Source of the DNA: Lactonifactor sp. BIOML-A5 | GTDB lineage: Bacteria; Bacillota; Clostridia; Lachnospirales; Lachnospiraceae | Length of the DNA stretch: 64,000 nucleotides | Direction: 5' to 3' | Assembly: GCF_009677585.1 (NCBI RefSeq) | Contig: NZ_WKYV01000009.1 | Span: 62,001-126,000 of the forward strand | In this document: one piece after another, positions 43,610 to 52,038 of the stretch | How the letters are laid out: each line of letters begins with the position of its first letter | Numbering within the stretch: position 1 is the stretch's first letter | The notes under the pieces: generated by a model | Database searches by the model: none | What the model was told of the DNA's origin: nothing | Seen by the model: only the letters and a program-made list of their open reading frames with translations | Position numbers and translations under genes: made by a program

Positions 43610-45274
43610 TCAATCCTCGAAGATTTTACCCTGTGCAGTCACCCGAACCACCGTTTCTATAAAATGACGCTCTCCATCTTTGCATTCGCTGAGCAAAACA
43701 CCTTTCTCAGAAACATTTAAGAATTCATATATCAGTTTTCCATTATGTTCAAAGACATCTTCACAGATAACCGATAGTTCCGCCAGTTCCAAATTCTGCC
43801 TGTAAATCACTTCCTTCGCATAGCTGCAGGATATATCCACTGCTCTTTGTAATGCGTCTTTACGAAAACTGGAAAAATAACGTCCAGTTTTTGTATGGGC
43901 GAGATACCCCCGCCCCTCTTCCCCTGGGCGAACCGTTGCCTCCACCGTCTCCCGAATTCCTGCTGTAGCTGCTCCTACTGCATTCGCTACCTCATGATGC
44001 TCAGGGATTACTGCATCCAATCCACTTTCTTCCCTTGCTTTTTCATACCAGGTTCGTGCCGGAGCTCCGACCGCACATACGGGCAGACTCTCGTGGGCCC
44101 CCAATACATCCAGGACCTTCCGAACAACTGCCTCCTCTAGCTTTTTAACAAGCTCATCCTTCGGAATTCCAATCCTATCTGCAAGCCCTGCAATGGATTT
44201 TATTGATTTGTCCCGATCCCACAATACATATTCTTCTGTATAATGGAGAATATCAGTAGGCGTAATTGTATCGATACCACCTCTGCAAGCCGGCAGAACC
44301 CTTTCCGGTCCGATGATTATTTTCCCATCTTCATATGCAATATTACTGTCCCCACCAAGTCCAAAGGTATGAAGTTTTGCAGAGCGAATTTGGATTTTCC
44401 ACGGTCCTACTAGTGCCCCTCCATGCGACAGTTCCACACGTTTATTGCGAATAACTCCCACATCCGTAGTAGTTCCTCCCATATCAGATACAATTGCGGT
44501 CTCTATCTGTGCCAGATTAACAGCGCCTGTCATACTTGCAGCGGGTCCTGAAAGAACGGTTTCGATTGGTTTTTCTTTGATAAACGCAAGACTTGCAATG
44601 CTTCCGTCCCCTTTCATTACAAAAACCGGCGCCGATATGTGATATTTTTTCAGCGATGTTTCCATTGCTTTAATAAATCCATGAATAATGGGCAGTAAAC
44701 CTGCATTTAAAATAACAGTATTTGTGCGTTCCAAATATCCCAGAACATTCGCAATTTCATGTCCACACATTACCGGAATATCTGTTTTTTCCTGCACAAG
44801 GCTCTTTACCTGCAGCTCCTGCTCCGGATTTCGGATACTGGATGCACCTGAAATAGCCACTGCATCCAGCCCTGGAAGGAAATCATCCAGCAGGCTTCGT
44901 ACCTGTTCTGAGCGCACATTTGATAACACACGCCCTTTAATGTTCACCTCACCATCCACATGCATCATTTTCTCTGATGCCAATACGCCCCAGGGGCGTT
45001 CCCCTATAATTATAACGCCAACCTTTCCAGTCTTGCTTTCCACGATTGCATTTGTAGCCAGCGTCGTTGATAGCACTACCCTTTCAACTTCCGATGTTTC
45101 CTGAGCTGTCAGCCTCAATTTATAAATGCTTTCACTGATTCCATTTTCCAGCTTTTCATGCGTAGTAAGAGCTTTAGCCTTACGCACGACTCCGCGGCCG
45201 CAGTCCCCGTCTGTTTTTAACAGTACTGCGTCTGTATAGGTTCCACCTGTATCAATACCAATTACGTATGCCAT
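43610..45274 (-). CDS. Hydantoinase/oxoprolinase (HyuA-type) ASKHA-fold ATPase
   Basis: 554 residues with the HyuA N-terminal signature IGIDTGGTYTDAVLL, the second phosphate loop SDMGGTTTDVGVI and LSGPAASMTGAV, so an ATP-dependent actin/hsp70-fold enzyme. Family members hydrolyse cyclic amides or activate ketones, usually with a HyuB partner, which is absent here. Because reactivating ATPases of B12 mutases and diol dehydratases share this fold, and because the gene directly precedes the B12 protein, a reactivase role is a reasonable alternative. GAGG lies about 8 nt before the ATG. It is 18 bp after the dehydrogenase gene. Confidence 0.8.
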   Translation of the reverse strand: MAYVIGIDTGGTYTDAVLLKTDGDCGRGVVRKAKALTTHEKLENGISESIYKLRLTAQETSEVERVVLSTTLATNAIVESKTGKVGVIIIGERPWGVLASEKMMHVDGEVNIKGRVLSNVRSEQVRSLLDDFLPGLDAVAISGASSIRNPEQELQVKSLVQEKTDIPVMCGHEIANVLGYLERTNTVILNAGLLPIIHGFIKAMETSLKKYHISAPVFVMKGDGSIASLAFIKEKPIETVLSGPAASMTGAVNLAQIETAIVSDMGGTTTDVGVIRNKRVELSHGGALVGPWKIQIRSAKLHTFGLGGDSNIAYEDGKIIIGPERVLPACRGGIDTITPTDILHYTEEYVLWDRDKSIKSIAGLADRIGIPKDELVKKLEEAVVRKVLDVLGAHESLPVCAVGAPARTWYEKAREESGLDAVIPEHHEVANAVGAATAGIRETVEATVRPGEEGRGYLAHTKTGRYFSSFRKDALQRAVDISCSYAKEVIYRQNLELAELSVICEDVFEHNGKLIYEFLNVSEKGVLLSECKDGERHFIETVVRVTAQGKIFED

Positions 45275-45292
45275 AACCTCTGCCTCTTCTGT

Positions 45293-46159
45293 CTAAATCA
45301 GTTCATTTACAACCGCTACAACATTTTTGGCGCTGTTACCGTGCTCGGCGCCTTTCTCAAACAGCTTCAAAATTGCATCTCCGCAGGGTGTTTTTACACC
45401 AACAGAATGCATAGAGTTCAGAATCGTTTTCATCGAAGAAACTTCTATTCGTAAGGTACATTCAGAAGCATCTTCAAACTTGCCCGTATAATTGCTGCAT
45501 TCATCTGCAAAGGAACGATAATTTCCAGCCAGCATAATTGGAAGAATGTGCTCTGCCTGCTCAATAAAGGATGCAACCGGATAATTGTTCTTAATACAAT
45601 ATGCAACTGCTTCCGCAAGAGCTGCAATTGCTCCAAAATGTACTTCGAGAACTGCAATGTCAATCACACTTGCGCCAATTACATCTTCTCCAAGATATAC
45701 TGCGGTTCCGATTGCATCCAGTGCATTCTTGGCGCTGTCGAATACTTCTTTGCTTCCCGAATAAAGAAGATAGGCTTTTTCAGTACCGATATCCCCAGGA
45801 TAGTTCTCTATTTTAGCATCCAAATGCAGCATGCCCTTTTCTTTTGCAATACGATCCATATCCTTAACTTCATCAGGACTGGAGGTGGTTGTATTGATTA
45901 ACATCTTTCCTCTAAGCCGTTCTTTATCAGCGCTATTCATAACGGCAGATGCAATTTTATGATTTGGTAAATTAATCAGTATGCATTCCGTATCACCCGC
46001 CTCGTCCAGACTTGCATAATATCTCGCTCCACGTTTAATAAATTTGTCTGCTGCATTTTTATTAATATCAACAATCGTTACCTCAATCCCACCGTTCATC
46101 AGCGCATGAATCAATGAACTTCCCATGGTTCCACAGCCGACAACTGTTATTTTTTTCAT
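45293..46159 (-). CDS. NAD(P)-binding dehydrogenase, 3-hydroxyisobutyrate dehydrogenase/imine reductase type
   Basis: 288 residues. The N-terminal Rossmann fold has VVGCGTMGSSLIHALMNGG and an acidic VDINK after the second strand, indicating NAD preference. NTTTSSPDE matches the substrate-loop position of beta-hydroxyacid dehydrogenases, but the usual catalytic Lys region (GAGxxxKxxNN) reads GASVIDIAVLEVHFG, closer to imine reductase-type members. It may reduce or oxidise a 3-hydroxyacid, aldehyde or imine intermediate. GGAGGAAGG lies 6 nt before the ATG. It sits between the E3 gene and the HyuA-type gene. Confidence 0.8.
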   Translation of the reverse strand: MKKITVVGCGTMGSSLIHALMNGGIEVTIVDINKNAADKFIKRGARYYASLDEAGDTECILINLPNHKIASAVMNSADKERLRGKMLINTTTSSPDEVKDMDRIAKEKGMLHLDAKIENYPGDIGTEKAYLLYSGSKEVFDSAKNALDAIGTAVYLGEDVIGASVIDIAVLEVHFGAIAALAEAVAYCIKNNYPVASFIEQAEHILPIMLAGNYRSFADECSNYTGKFEDASECTLRIEVSSMKTILNSMHSVGVKTPCGDAILKLFEKGAEHGNSAKNVVAVVNELI

Positions 46160-46194
46160 TACCTTCCTCCTCCTCTGAAAATATAAATTTTACA

Positions 46195-47559
46195 CTACAT
46201 AAACAATGCCTCTCTGACCACCTCGCACACAGTCGGATGCGGAAATATAAGCTTCTGCAGATCCGTAATTGTTCTTTTAGAACCAATCATCATCTCTGCA
46301 CCATAAATGATCTCCGATGTATAGCTTCCAATCATATGGACGCCGACAATCGTGTTATCATCCGTATTTATTATCAGCTTGCAGGTGCCGTCTCCTCTCT
46401 CCACCTCAGCCAGATATCTTCCTGAGTAGTTCATGGAAACATTTGCAACTCTTACATTCATGCCTTTCGCAGCTGCACTTTCTTCGGTCTCTCCCACACC
46501 CGCGACTTCCGGATTAGTATAAATAACGTACGGAATCTGCTCATATTCCATGGAATCTTCAATGCCCAAAATATCATTTACGGCGACTTCAGCTTCTCTG
46601 TATGCGGTATGTGCTAACATAACTTTCCCATTGATGTCCCCCACTGCATAAACGCCAGGTATATTGGTCTGCATATGTTCATCTGTCTCAATCGCACCGC
46701 GATTAACAGAAATCCCCAAATTCTCCAGCCCTATATTCTCTGTACAGGCCCTTCGTCCAATGGCACAAAGAACTGCGTCAGCCTGTTCCAGACGTTCTCC
46801 CCCTTTATCCTCATACCGCACACCCTGTTCCGTAACCTCAGTCACTTTGCAGCCAAGTCTGAATTTCACACCTCTGCGCTTGTAATTTCTCAAAAGAATT
46901 GAGGCAATTTCTCTTTCCGCCGGTCCTGCAATCTTGTCCAACATTTCGATAATAGTTACATTTACGCCCGTCATGGCAAAATAGGACGCCATTTCAAGCC
47001 CAATTACCCCGCCGCCTATCACTATGAGTTTTTCGGGAAGATTTGTTCTGCTGAGTGCTTCTTTGCTAGTCATAACAAATCCGTTTTCGATTCCTTCTTT
47101 TAATCCCGGAATTCCTGGAATCGCAGGGACAGAGCCGCATGCAAAAATAAGCTTCTCTCCTAAATATGTCTCATCCTCAACCTGTACAACGAAGCCTTCT
47201 TCTGTCTTACCCTCTACATATCCACTGCCCGTTACTACGTTTACACCATTGGCCTTCATCTTCGCGCCTACGCCGGCAACTAGCATATGTACTACTCGAT
47301 CCTTGTGCTGAATCACCTGCTTATGGGCAATCCTCACATTCTCCGCAGTCACACCGAAGTTTGCACTATCCTTTGCATGTTCATAAAGCTTTGCTGAATT
47401 CAATAATGCTTTTGACGGGATACATCCCTCGTTCAGACAGGTCCCTCCAAGTGCTCTCTTCTCAATCAGAACAACTTCTTTTCCGCCATGAGCTGCACGT
47501 TCTGCCGCCAGGTAGCCGCCCGGGCCGCCCCCTAATACTATTACATCTGTTTTTATCAT
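46195..47559 (-). CDS. lpdA: Dihydrolipoamide dehydrogenase (E3)
   Basis: 454 residues. The FAD-binding VIVLGGGPGGYLAAERAA, the redox disulfide GGTCLNEGCIPSK, the NAD-binding VIGGGVIGLEMASYFA, the FAD motif VYAVGDINGK and the C-terminal HPTVCEVV with the catalytic His-Glu pair are all present. It reoxidises dihydrolipoyl groups with NAD. No lipoyl domain is fused at its N-terminus, unlike some E3 of acetoin dehydrogenases. The ATG at 47559 has GGAG 6 nt upstream; an ATG 12 nt earlier has none. It is the only E3 in the window, in the same operon as E1, the lipoyl protein and the E2 core. Confidence 0.94.
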   Translation of the reverse strand: MIKTDVIVLGGGPGGYLAAERAAHGGKEVVLIEKRALGGTCLNEGCIPSKALLNSAKLYEHAKDSANFGVTAENVRIAHKQVIQHKDRVVHMLVAGVGAKMKANGVNVVTGSGYVEGKTEEGFVVQVEDETYLGEKLIFACGSVPAIPGIPGLKEGIENGFVMTSKEALSRTNLPEKLIVIGGGVIGLEMASYFAMTGVNVTIIEMLDKIAGPAEREIASILLRNYKRRGVKFRLGCKVTEVTEQGVRYEDKGGERLEQADAVLCAIGRRACTENIGLENLGISVNRGAIETDEHMQTNIPGVYAVGDINGKVMLAHTAYREAEVAVNDILGIEDSMEYEQIPYVIYTNPEVAGVGETEESAAAKGMNVRVANVSMNYSGRYLAEVERGDGTCKLIINTDDNTIVGVHMIGSYTSEIIYGAEMMIGSKRTITDLQKLIFPHPTVCEVVREALFM

Positions 47560-47574
47560 GCCGTTCTCCATTTA

Positions 47575-48924
47575 TTATTTAAGAATAACTTTCTGTATCC
47601 CCATATAGCCACATACCATCTTCAAAAGTTCTGTATAATCACCTTCTTTGATAATTACATGATGATGCAGACCATTCTCAATCATCTGATCCACTACCTG
47701 ACTTGCCTTCACACCGTCAGTTCTCAGTTTTACAACTAGTTTTTCCCCCGCTTCAACCCATTCCTGACAGCTTACCGGAAGTGTAGAACCAGTAGCGATC
47801 ATCATCTGATAGCTTCCCGCGCTTCCCTGCATATCACAGAAGGTAACTTTATTCATAGCCTTTAACGGGAAGCCGATGAAGGACGCCTTGTTCCCTGCCG
47901 GGTTAGACACTACTTTATCCATGCTGTCAGCCAGCGAAGCGGCAGAACTGCCTTCATGGCAGACAGTCAAATAATCCTCTGTATCATTAAAGGCACCAAT
48001 CTCGCCCAGGGCACACGCACCGCCTTCTGATGCAAGATTTAAAATATACTGTACTACAGCATGTGCAATATCACCCTCCGTGTCAACAATAATGCCCTCA
48101 TCTGCAAGCCACGATGCTGCCTGGTTCATCATCCCGCCATAATTCGGATAACACTCTGCCGCTATAGCCGCCAGTCCTGCATTTTGAATCATAGCCTTTG
48201 TTGCCATATACATCTTTGCCATCCAGACCATGTTATCTTCACTGCATTTTACAACACCAGTACGATCACTCAGCTTTTCCAGTGTCATTTTTGCCTCTTC
48301 ATCACAGATTTCCTGCGCTGCATCAATGATTTCCTCCATTTCAAAATGGAGAATGGTCGGTCCCACCGTTTTTGAAAACTCCCATTCTTCGATGCTCATA
48401 TCCTGGGGGCCTGCAACTCTCCAGGTCTGACGTGATCCAACCAGTGCCAGACGCATTGATCTAACTTTTTCAATAATTTCACCGGCACGGGCAACATTTT
48501 TTACCTTATTGATAAGCTCTTTATCATGCGCAAGACCGTATACATACTCGAAATGGACACCAAAATTCTTTAATACGGAACCAAAATTCTGAACACAGCC
48601 TATGGAAAAAGTTTCCGGATAAGGTACCGCCCAAAATACCGACGGAAGCTTTAACTCCTGGATAAAAATGTATTTTAGAGAGTCCATTACCCAGGTAATA
48701 TCCATAATGGCTACCGACTTAATCCCCGCCTCTTTGAATTGACAGCATACCTTTAAAGCATCTGCCGGTCCCCAAACACATCGTTCTGCCACAACCACAT
48801 CTATACCGGCATCTCTCATTGCAGCAGATGCACTTTCCAATAACTCCTTGTATCTCTGCCCGCCGCTTTCAATCGGACTGCACAAACCTACAAGACCCAT
48901 TCTTAATTGTTCATTCATTTTCAA
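47575..48924 (-). CDS. L-fucose/L-arabinose isomerase-like protein
   Basis: 449 residues with the two-part layout of the fucose/arabinose isomerase superfamily: an N-terminal Rossmann-like half (MGLVGLCSPIESGGQRYKEL) and a C-terminal half with AECYPNYGGMMNQAASWL, EGDIAHAVVQYILNL and a late PVSCQEW segment. It is shorter than true L-fucose isomerase (about 590). In the superfamily a metal ion catalyses aldose-ketose isomerisation. Start: GGAGG is 6 nt before a TTG at 48924 and 12 nt before an ATG at 48918. It is 4 bp upstream of a spacer to E3 and 60 bp after the cupin gene. Substrate unknown. Confidence 0.78.
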   Translation of the reverse strand: MKMNEQLRMGLVGLCSPIESGGQRYKELLESASAAMRDAGIDVVVAERCVWGPADALKVCCQFKEAGIKSVAIMDITWVMDSLKYIFIQELKLPSVFWAVPYPETFSIGCVQNFGSVLKNFGVHFEYVYGLAHDKELINKVKNVARAGEIIEKVRSMRLALVGSRQTWRVAGPQDMSIEEWEFSKTVGPTILHFEMEEIIDAAQEICDEEAKMTLEKLSDRTGVVKCSEDNMVWMAKMYMATKAMIQNAGLAAIAAECYPNYGGMMNQAASWLADEGIIVDTEGDIAHAVVQYILNLASEGGACALGEIGAFNDTEDYLTVCHEGSSAASLADSMDKVVSNPAGNKASFIGFPLKAMNKVTFCDMQGSAGSYQMMIATGSTLPVSCQEWVEAGEKLVVKLRTDGVKASQVVDQMIENGLHHHVIIKEGDYTELLKMVCGYMGIQKVILK

Positions 48925-48984
48925 TCTTTACCTCCTCATTACGCCTGGTCCCTATTCCTTCTCTTACAGGCGCCTCTACGCTTT

Positions 48985-49311
48985 CTAGTCAACCGGACCG
49001 CCGCACCAAGAAATCAGTGCCGGTTCTGAACCGATGTTAGTGATTTCATGGGGCTCTCCCTCTTCAATAAGAAGTAAATCGCCCTCTTGAAGTTCATAAC
49101 ACTTTCCGGACTGGCCATTACGAACAACCACATGTCCTCTGCAGGCGAAAAAGGTTTCATGAGAAATTGGATGTCCCGGATCAACCCCTCCCGTCTGTCC
49201 CGGAAGAAGTTCTGAAGTGCCAAACCAGATTTTGTCCGTCCTACAATAATCCCTTACAACTTCCGGACCGTCCAGACTGACCTTGGCATCAGCTTTTTTA
49301 ACAATTTTCAT
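48985..49311 (-). CDS. Small cupin protein
   Basis: A 108-residue single cupin domain. Motif 1 is around PGHPISHETFFACRGHVVVR and motif 2 is GDLLLIEEGEPHEITNIG; two His and a Glu could bind a metal ion. Small cupins serve as sugar isomerases or epimerases, dioxygenases or ligand sensors. GGAGG lies 7 nt before the ATG. It stands between the TIM-barrel candidate and the isomerase-like gene, so a role in sugar-type interconversion is inferred from context. Confidence 0.85.
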   Translation of the reverse strand: MKIVKKADAKVSLDGPEVVRDYCRTDKIWFGTSELLPGQTGGVDPGHPISHETFFACRGHVVVRNGQSGKCYELQEGDLLLIEEGEPHEITNIGSEPALISWCGGPVD

Positions 49312-49371
49312 AATAAACCTCCATTTGTCAACAACACTTTTTTGTTTTACTCTGCAAAAATATACATCTGC

Positions 49372-50037
49372 CTACAGTAGTGATACAACCTTTTCCAGAT
49401 TTTCACGAAATGTGCCATCTTTCACAAACTTCTTATCAAACAGTGCACTTCCCATTGTGAAAGTCCAGGGATTCATCTTACGAACCACTTCAATTCTCTC
49501 CTGAGAATCAATGCTCCCCGCCATAATAACCGGCAGCTGGCACCTGACGGCAATTTCCTGGGAGAACACTTCCGGATCGCCCTCCGCATAACGATATCCC
49601 AGAAGATCAATGCCATATACACCTTTCTTTGCGTATACCTCTGCCTGATTCACACAAAACTCAACTGTACCTTTTAATACACTGGGGCTTCCGGATACCC
49701 GCCCGACAAATGGACAATACTTTACATCATGCTGCTTGATATAATCCAAAACGCTGTCATAAAAAATGGTTCCTGCAAGATAGTCAAATCCGCACTCTAC
49801 GGCAAGCTGAGCACCACGCATACATTCAAGTTCAGAGTATGTAACCACTTCAAGAAATGTAGTTTTGCCGGAAAACTTCATCAGCTGACATAATTCCTTC
49901 ATATCCTCTGGTTCTAATCCCACGTCCTTAAATCCCCAGTTTTGTACAGGAAGGTCTTTGCACGCCTCAAATGTCTCCTTCGCATTCTTTACTGTTACAT
50001 CGTGATGTGTCAGCATAACAATTAATTTTTCTTTCAT
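49372..50037 (-). CDS. Probable TIM-barrel enzyme of unknown function (HisA/HisF-like)
   Basis: 221 residues that I do not recognise as a named family. The alternating pattern MLTHHDVTV, NWGFKDVGL, TTFLEVVTY, FDYLAGTIF, YCPFVGRV, GIDLLGYRY, LPVIMAGSI and PWTFTMGSALF gives eight strand-helix units. The final GS-I and GSALF resemble phosphate-binding ends of ribulose-phosphate-binding barrels. Lys 37 (FKDVGL) and His 11/12 are candidate catalytic residues. An aldolase or epimerase acting on the phosphorylated product of the neighbouring FGGY kinase is an inference. AGGAG lies 6 nt before the ATG; the spacer to the kinase gene is 17 bp. Confidence 0.7.
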   Translation of the reverse strand: MKEKLIVMLTHHDVTVKNAKETFEACKDLPVQNWGFKDVGLEPEDMKELCQLMKFSGKTTFLEVVTYSELECMRGAQLAVECGFDYLAGTIFYDSVLDYIKQHDVKYCPFVGRVSGSPSVLKGTVEFCVNQAEVYAKKGVYGIDLLGYRYAEGDPEVFSQEIAVRCQLPVIMAGSIDSQERIEVVRKMNPWTFTMGSALFDKKFVKDGTFRENLEKVVSLL

Positions 50038-50054
50038 TTTCTTCTCCTAATTTA

Positions 50055-51581
50055 TCATATTGTTTGTTCAAAACAGCCTGTCAGATCTTTAAACAGCTTA
50101 CAATACGTCTTATATCCATTTTCGTACACTTCTCTGTTTCCTGGAACAGGCTCGAACTCTGCTTTTATTCCAATCATTCTATCTACAGCCCCATCTATAC
50201 TGTCAAAAATCCCAACTGCCTTGCCTGCCAGAATAGCCGCTCCCAGACATGCAGCTTCTTTTGATTTTGTTGTGAGCAGTCTCTTCCCTGTAATATCTGA
50301 TTTAATCTGACTCCACACTTCACTCTTAGAGCCTCCCCCAAGAGAGCGTACCTCATTTACTTCAATTCCCATCGCTTCCAATGTATCGATATTGCGTTGA
50401 AGAGTATATCCCACCGACTCAAAAATTGCTCTTACAAAATGTGCCTTCGTATGCCTCATAGTGAATCCAAACCATACGCCCTTAGCTTTGGCATTCACGT
50501 CAGGAGCAAGAGAACCAGACAGATGAGGGAGCATTAAAAGCCCTTCTGCTCCTGCAGGGACACTGGCCGCCTCTTTCCCCATCAAATCATAAGCACTTAC
50601 ATCTGAAATTGATTCTATTGCCATCTCTTCTTTGCAGAACTTATCTCTGAACCAGCGAAGAGCCATCCCCCCTGTAGTAAACGTATGCAGCATGTACATA
50701 TCAGGAATTGCAAAATAGTGCAGCGGCATCTTACCGTTTGGATCAAAAATAGGACCTGCAACCGGAACGCAAATAGCTAAGGCAGAACCAATATTTTCTG
50801 AAAACATCCCTGCATGGACATTTCCGACTCCAATTGCCCCTGCCGCCTGATCCAAGGCGCCTGTACAAACGGTGATATCAGTCCCAAGCCCCAGTTCTTT
50901 ACTGATTTCAGGACGTACCTTTCCTACTACCTCACCGGATTCATACACAGGTGCAAGCTGTTCTTCCTCAATTCCCACAAACTTCAACATCTCCGGCCAG
51001 TACTTTTTCGTGGTAATATTCCAGTATGCAGACGAACAAACTAAAGACCCCTCTGTTGCAAACAGGCCTGTTATTCTATAAATGAAATAATCCTCTATCA
51101 GCAAAAACTTATATGTCTTTGCAAATACCTCAGGTTCACTCCTTCTAAGCCAAAGGATTTTTGCCGCCGGCCAGCAAGGTTCGAAGCTCACTTGACCAGT
51201 CACCTGATAGCACGTTTCATTTCCGAATTGAGCCTCCATTTCCCTTGCCTCTTTTACTGCACGGTTATCCATCCAGACAATCGCATTTCTTAAGCTTTTC
51301 CCCTCTTTGTCAATACAAAGCAATGTCTCACCCTGAGCTGAAATTGCTAGTGCCAGACTATCCTGCTCCTGGATTGGATACTGGGCTTTCAAGTCAGCAA
51401 GGCCGTCTTTGAAAGCATTCCAATAGATTTCAGGATCCCCTTCCACAAAATTCACTTTTGGAGTCATCAAACTATACTCCTTGGCAGATACAGCCAACAG
51501 CGTTCCCCCGCTGTCGAACAGCGCAACCTTAAGAGCAGTTGTTCCTAAATCCAGACCAATCAATAACTTCATGTTTGTCAT
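50055..51581 (-). CDS. FGGY family carbohydrate kinase
   Basis: 508 residues. The N-terminal ATPase half has GLDLGTTALKVALFDSGG, the middle has the DNRA and CTGALDQAAGAIGVGNV motifs with the catalytic Asp (Asp of ALDQ), and the C-terminal half has the FGGY-type LGGGSKSEVWSQIKSDITGK. Overall most like xylulokinase or gluconate kinase types. It should phosphorylate a ketose, polyol or sugar acid in the cytoplasm. AGGGGAG precedes the ATG. It follows the lipoyl gene after an 85-bp spacer that contains an inverted repeat. Confidence 0.9.
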   Translation of the reverse strand: MTNMKLLIGLDLGTTALKVALFDSGGTLLAVSAKEYSLMTPKVNFVEGDPEIYWNAFKDGLADLKAQYPIQEQDSLALAISAQGETLLCIDKEGKSLRNAIVWMDNRAVKEAREMEAQFGNETCYQVTGQVSFEPCWPAAKILWLRRSEPEVFAKTYKFLLIEDYFIYRITGLFATEGSLVCSSAYWNITTKKYWPEMLKFVGIEEEQLAPVYESGEVVGKVRPEISKELGLGTDITVCTGALDQAAGAIGVGNVHAGMFSENIGSALAICVPVAGPIFDPNGKMPLHYFAIPDMYMLHTFTTGGMALRWFRDKFCKEEMAIESISDVSAYDLMGKEAASVPAGAEGLLMLPHLSGSLAPDVNAKAKGVWFGFTMRHTKAHFVRAIFESVGYTLQRNIDTLEAMGIEVNEVRSLGGGSKSEVWSQIKSDITGKRLLTTKSKEAACLGAAILAGKAVGIFDSIDGAVDRMIGIKAEFEPVPGNREVYENGYKTYCKLFKDLTGCFEQTI

Positions 51582-51666
51582 TTCTCCCCTCTGAATTACA
51601 GTTCATCATAACCTGCGAACCGGCGGATATGGCCTAAGCGCATCCGTCCTTCACCGGCCATTTTAT

Positions 51667-51933
51667 TTATAAATATGTAGCAATATCCTCATTTTCATCC
51701 TCTGATAAAATTAGGACCGGTGTCTGACACGCAACAAGAGTTCCCTCTTCTACCAGAAGTTTTCTAACGTAGCCCTTCATGTCAGATTCGACCTGATTGG
51801 TAATCTTATCTGTCTCTACTTCATATAAGAAATCTCCTTCAGATACTTTATCGCCTACTGCAACCAAATATTTTCCTACCGTTCCTTCCTTCATTGTAGA
51901 ACCCATTTTGGGCAGTTTAAAAATCTTAACCAT
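51667..51933 (-). CDS. Free-standing lipoyl-domain protein
   Basis: An 88-residue protein that is a single biotinyl/lipoyl domain: KLPKMGSTMKEGTVGKYLVA, the modified Lys in ETDKITNQVES (position about 43) and the closing GTLVACQTPVLIL. It lacks any further domain, so it is the swinging arm of the operon's dehydrogenase, separate from the E2 core at 41097-41765. The DK-I-T context marks lipoylation and not biotinylation (which uses MKM). GGAGG lies 7 nt before the ATG. The lplA gene next to the operon is the obvious source of its lipoyl group. Confidence 0.93.
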   Translation of the reverse strand: MVKIFKLPKMGSTMKEGTVGKYLVAVGDKVSEGDFLYEVETDKITNQVESDMKGYVRKLLVEEGTLVACQTPVLILSEDENEDIATYL

Positions 51934-51965
51934 TTCATTACCTCCAGTAATATAATTTATTCTGT

Positions 51966-52031
51966 TTCGTACAGGGGCAGCTGATCACAATTCCTTATAC
52001 AGCAGCCCCTGCTGCTGCAACTGTACACGAA
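51966..52031 (-). promoter_or_regulatory. Intercistronic stem-loop between E1 beta and the lipoyl gene
   Basis: CAGGGGCAGCTG (51972-51983) pairs with CAGCAGCCCCTG (52000-52011) with one mismatch. An outer pairing of TTCGTACAG (51966-51974) with CTGTACACGAA (52021-52031) is also possible and partly exclusive. No T run follows, so it is more likely an RNA-processing or stability element, or a partial attenuator, than a terminator. Confidence 0.55.
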
Positions 52032-52038
52032 GCCCAAT

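Noticed and set aside
47575..51581. L-fucose (FucI-FucK-FucA) pathway
   Set aside because: The isomerase-like protein is about 140 residues too short, and there is no class II aldolase of the FucA type and no fucose permease.
51582..51666. 21-codon frame between the lipoyl and kinase genes, possibly a lost E1/E3-binding domain
   Set aside because: The frame has no ribosome site and its translation does not resemble a peripheral subunit-binding domain.
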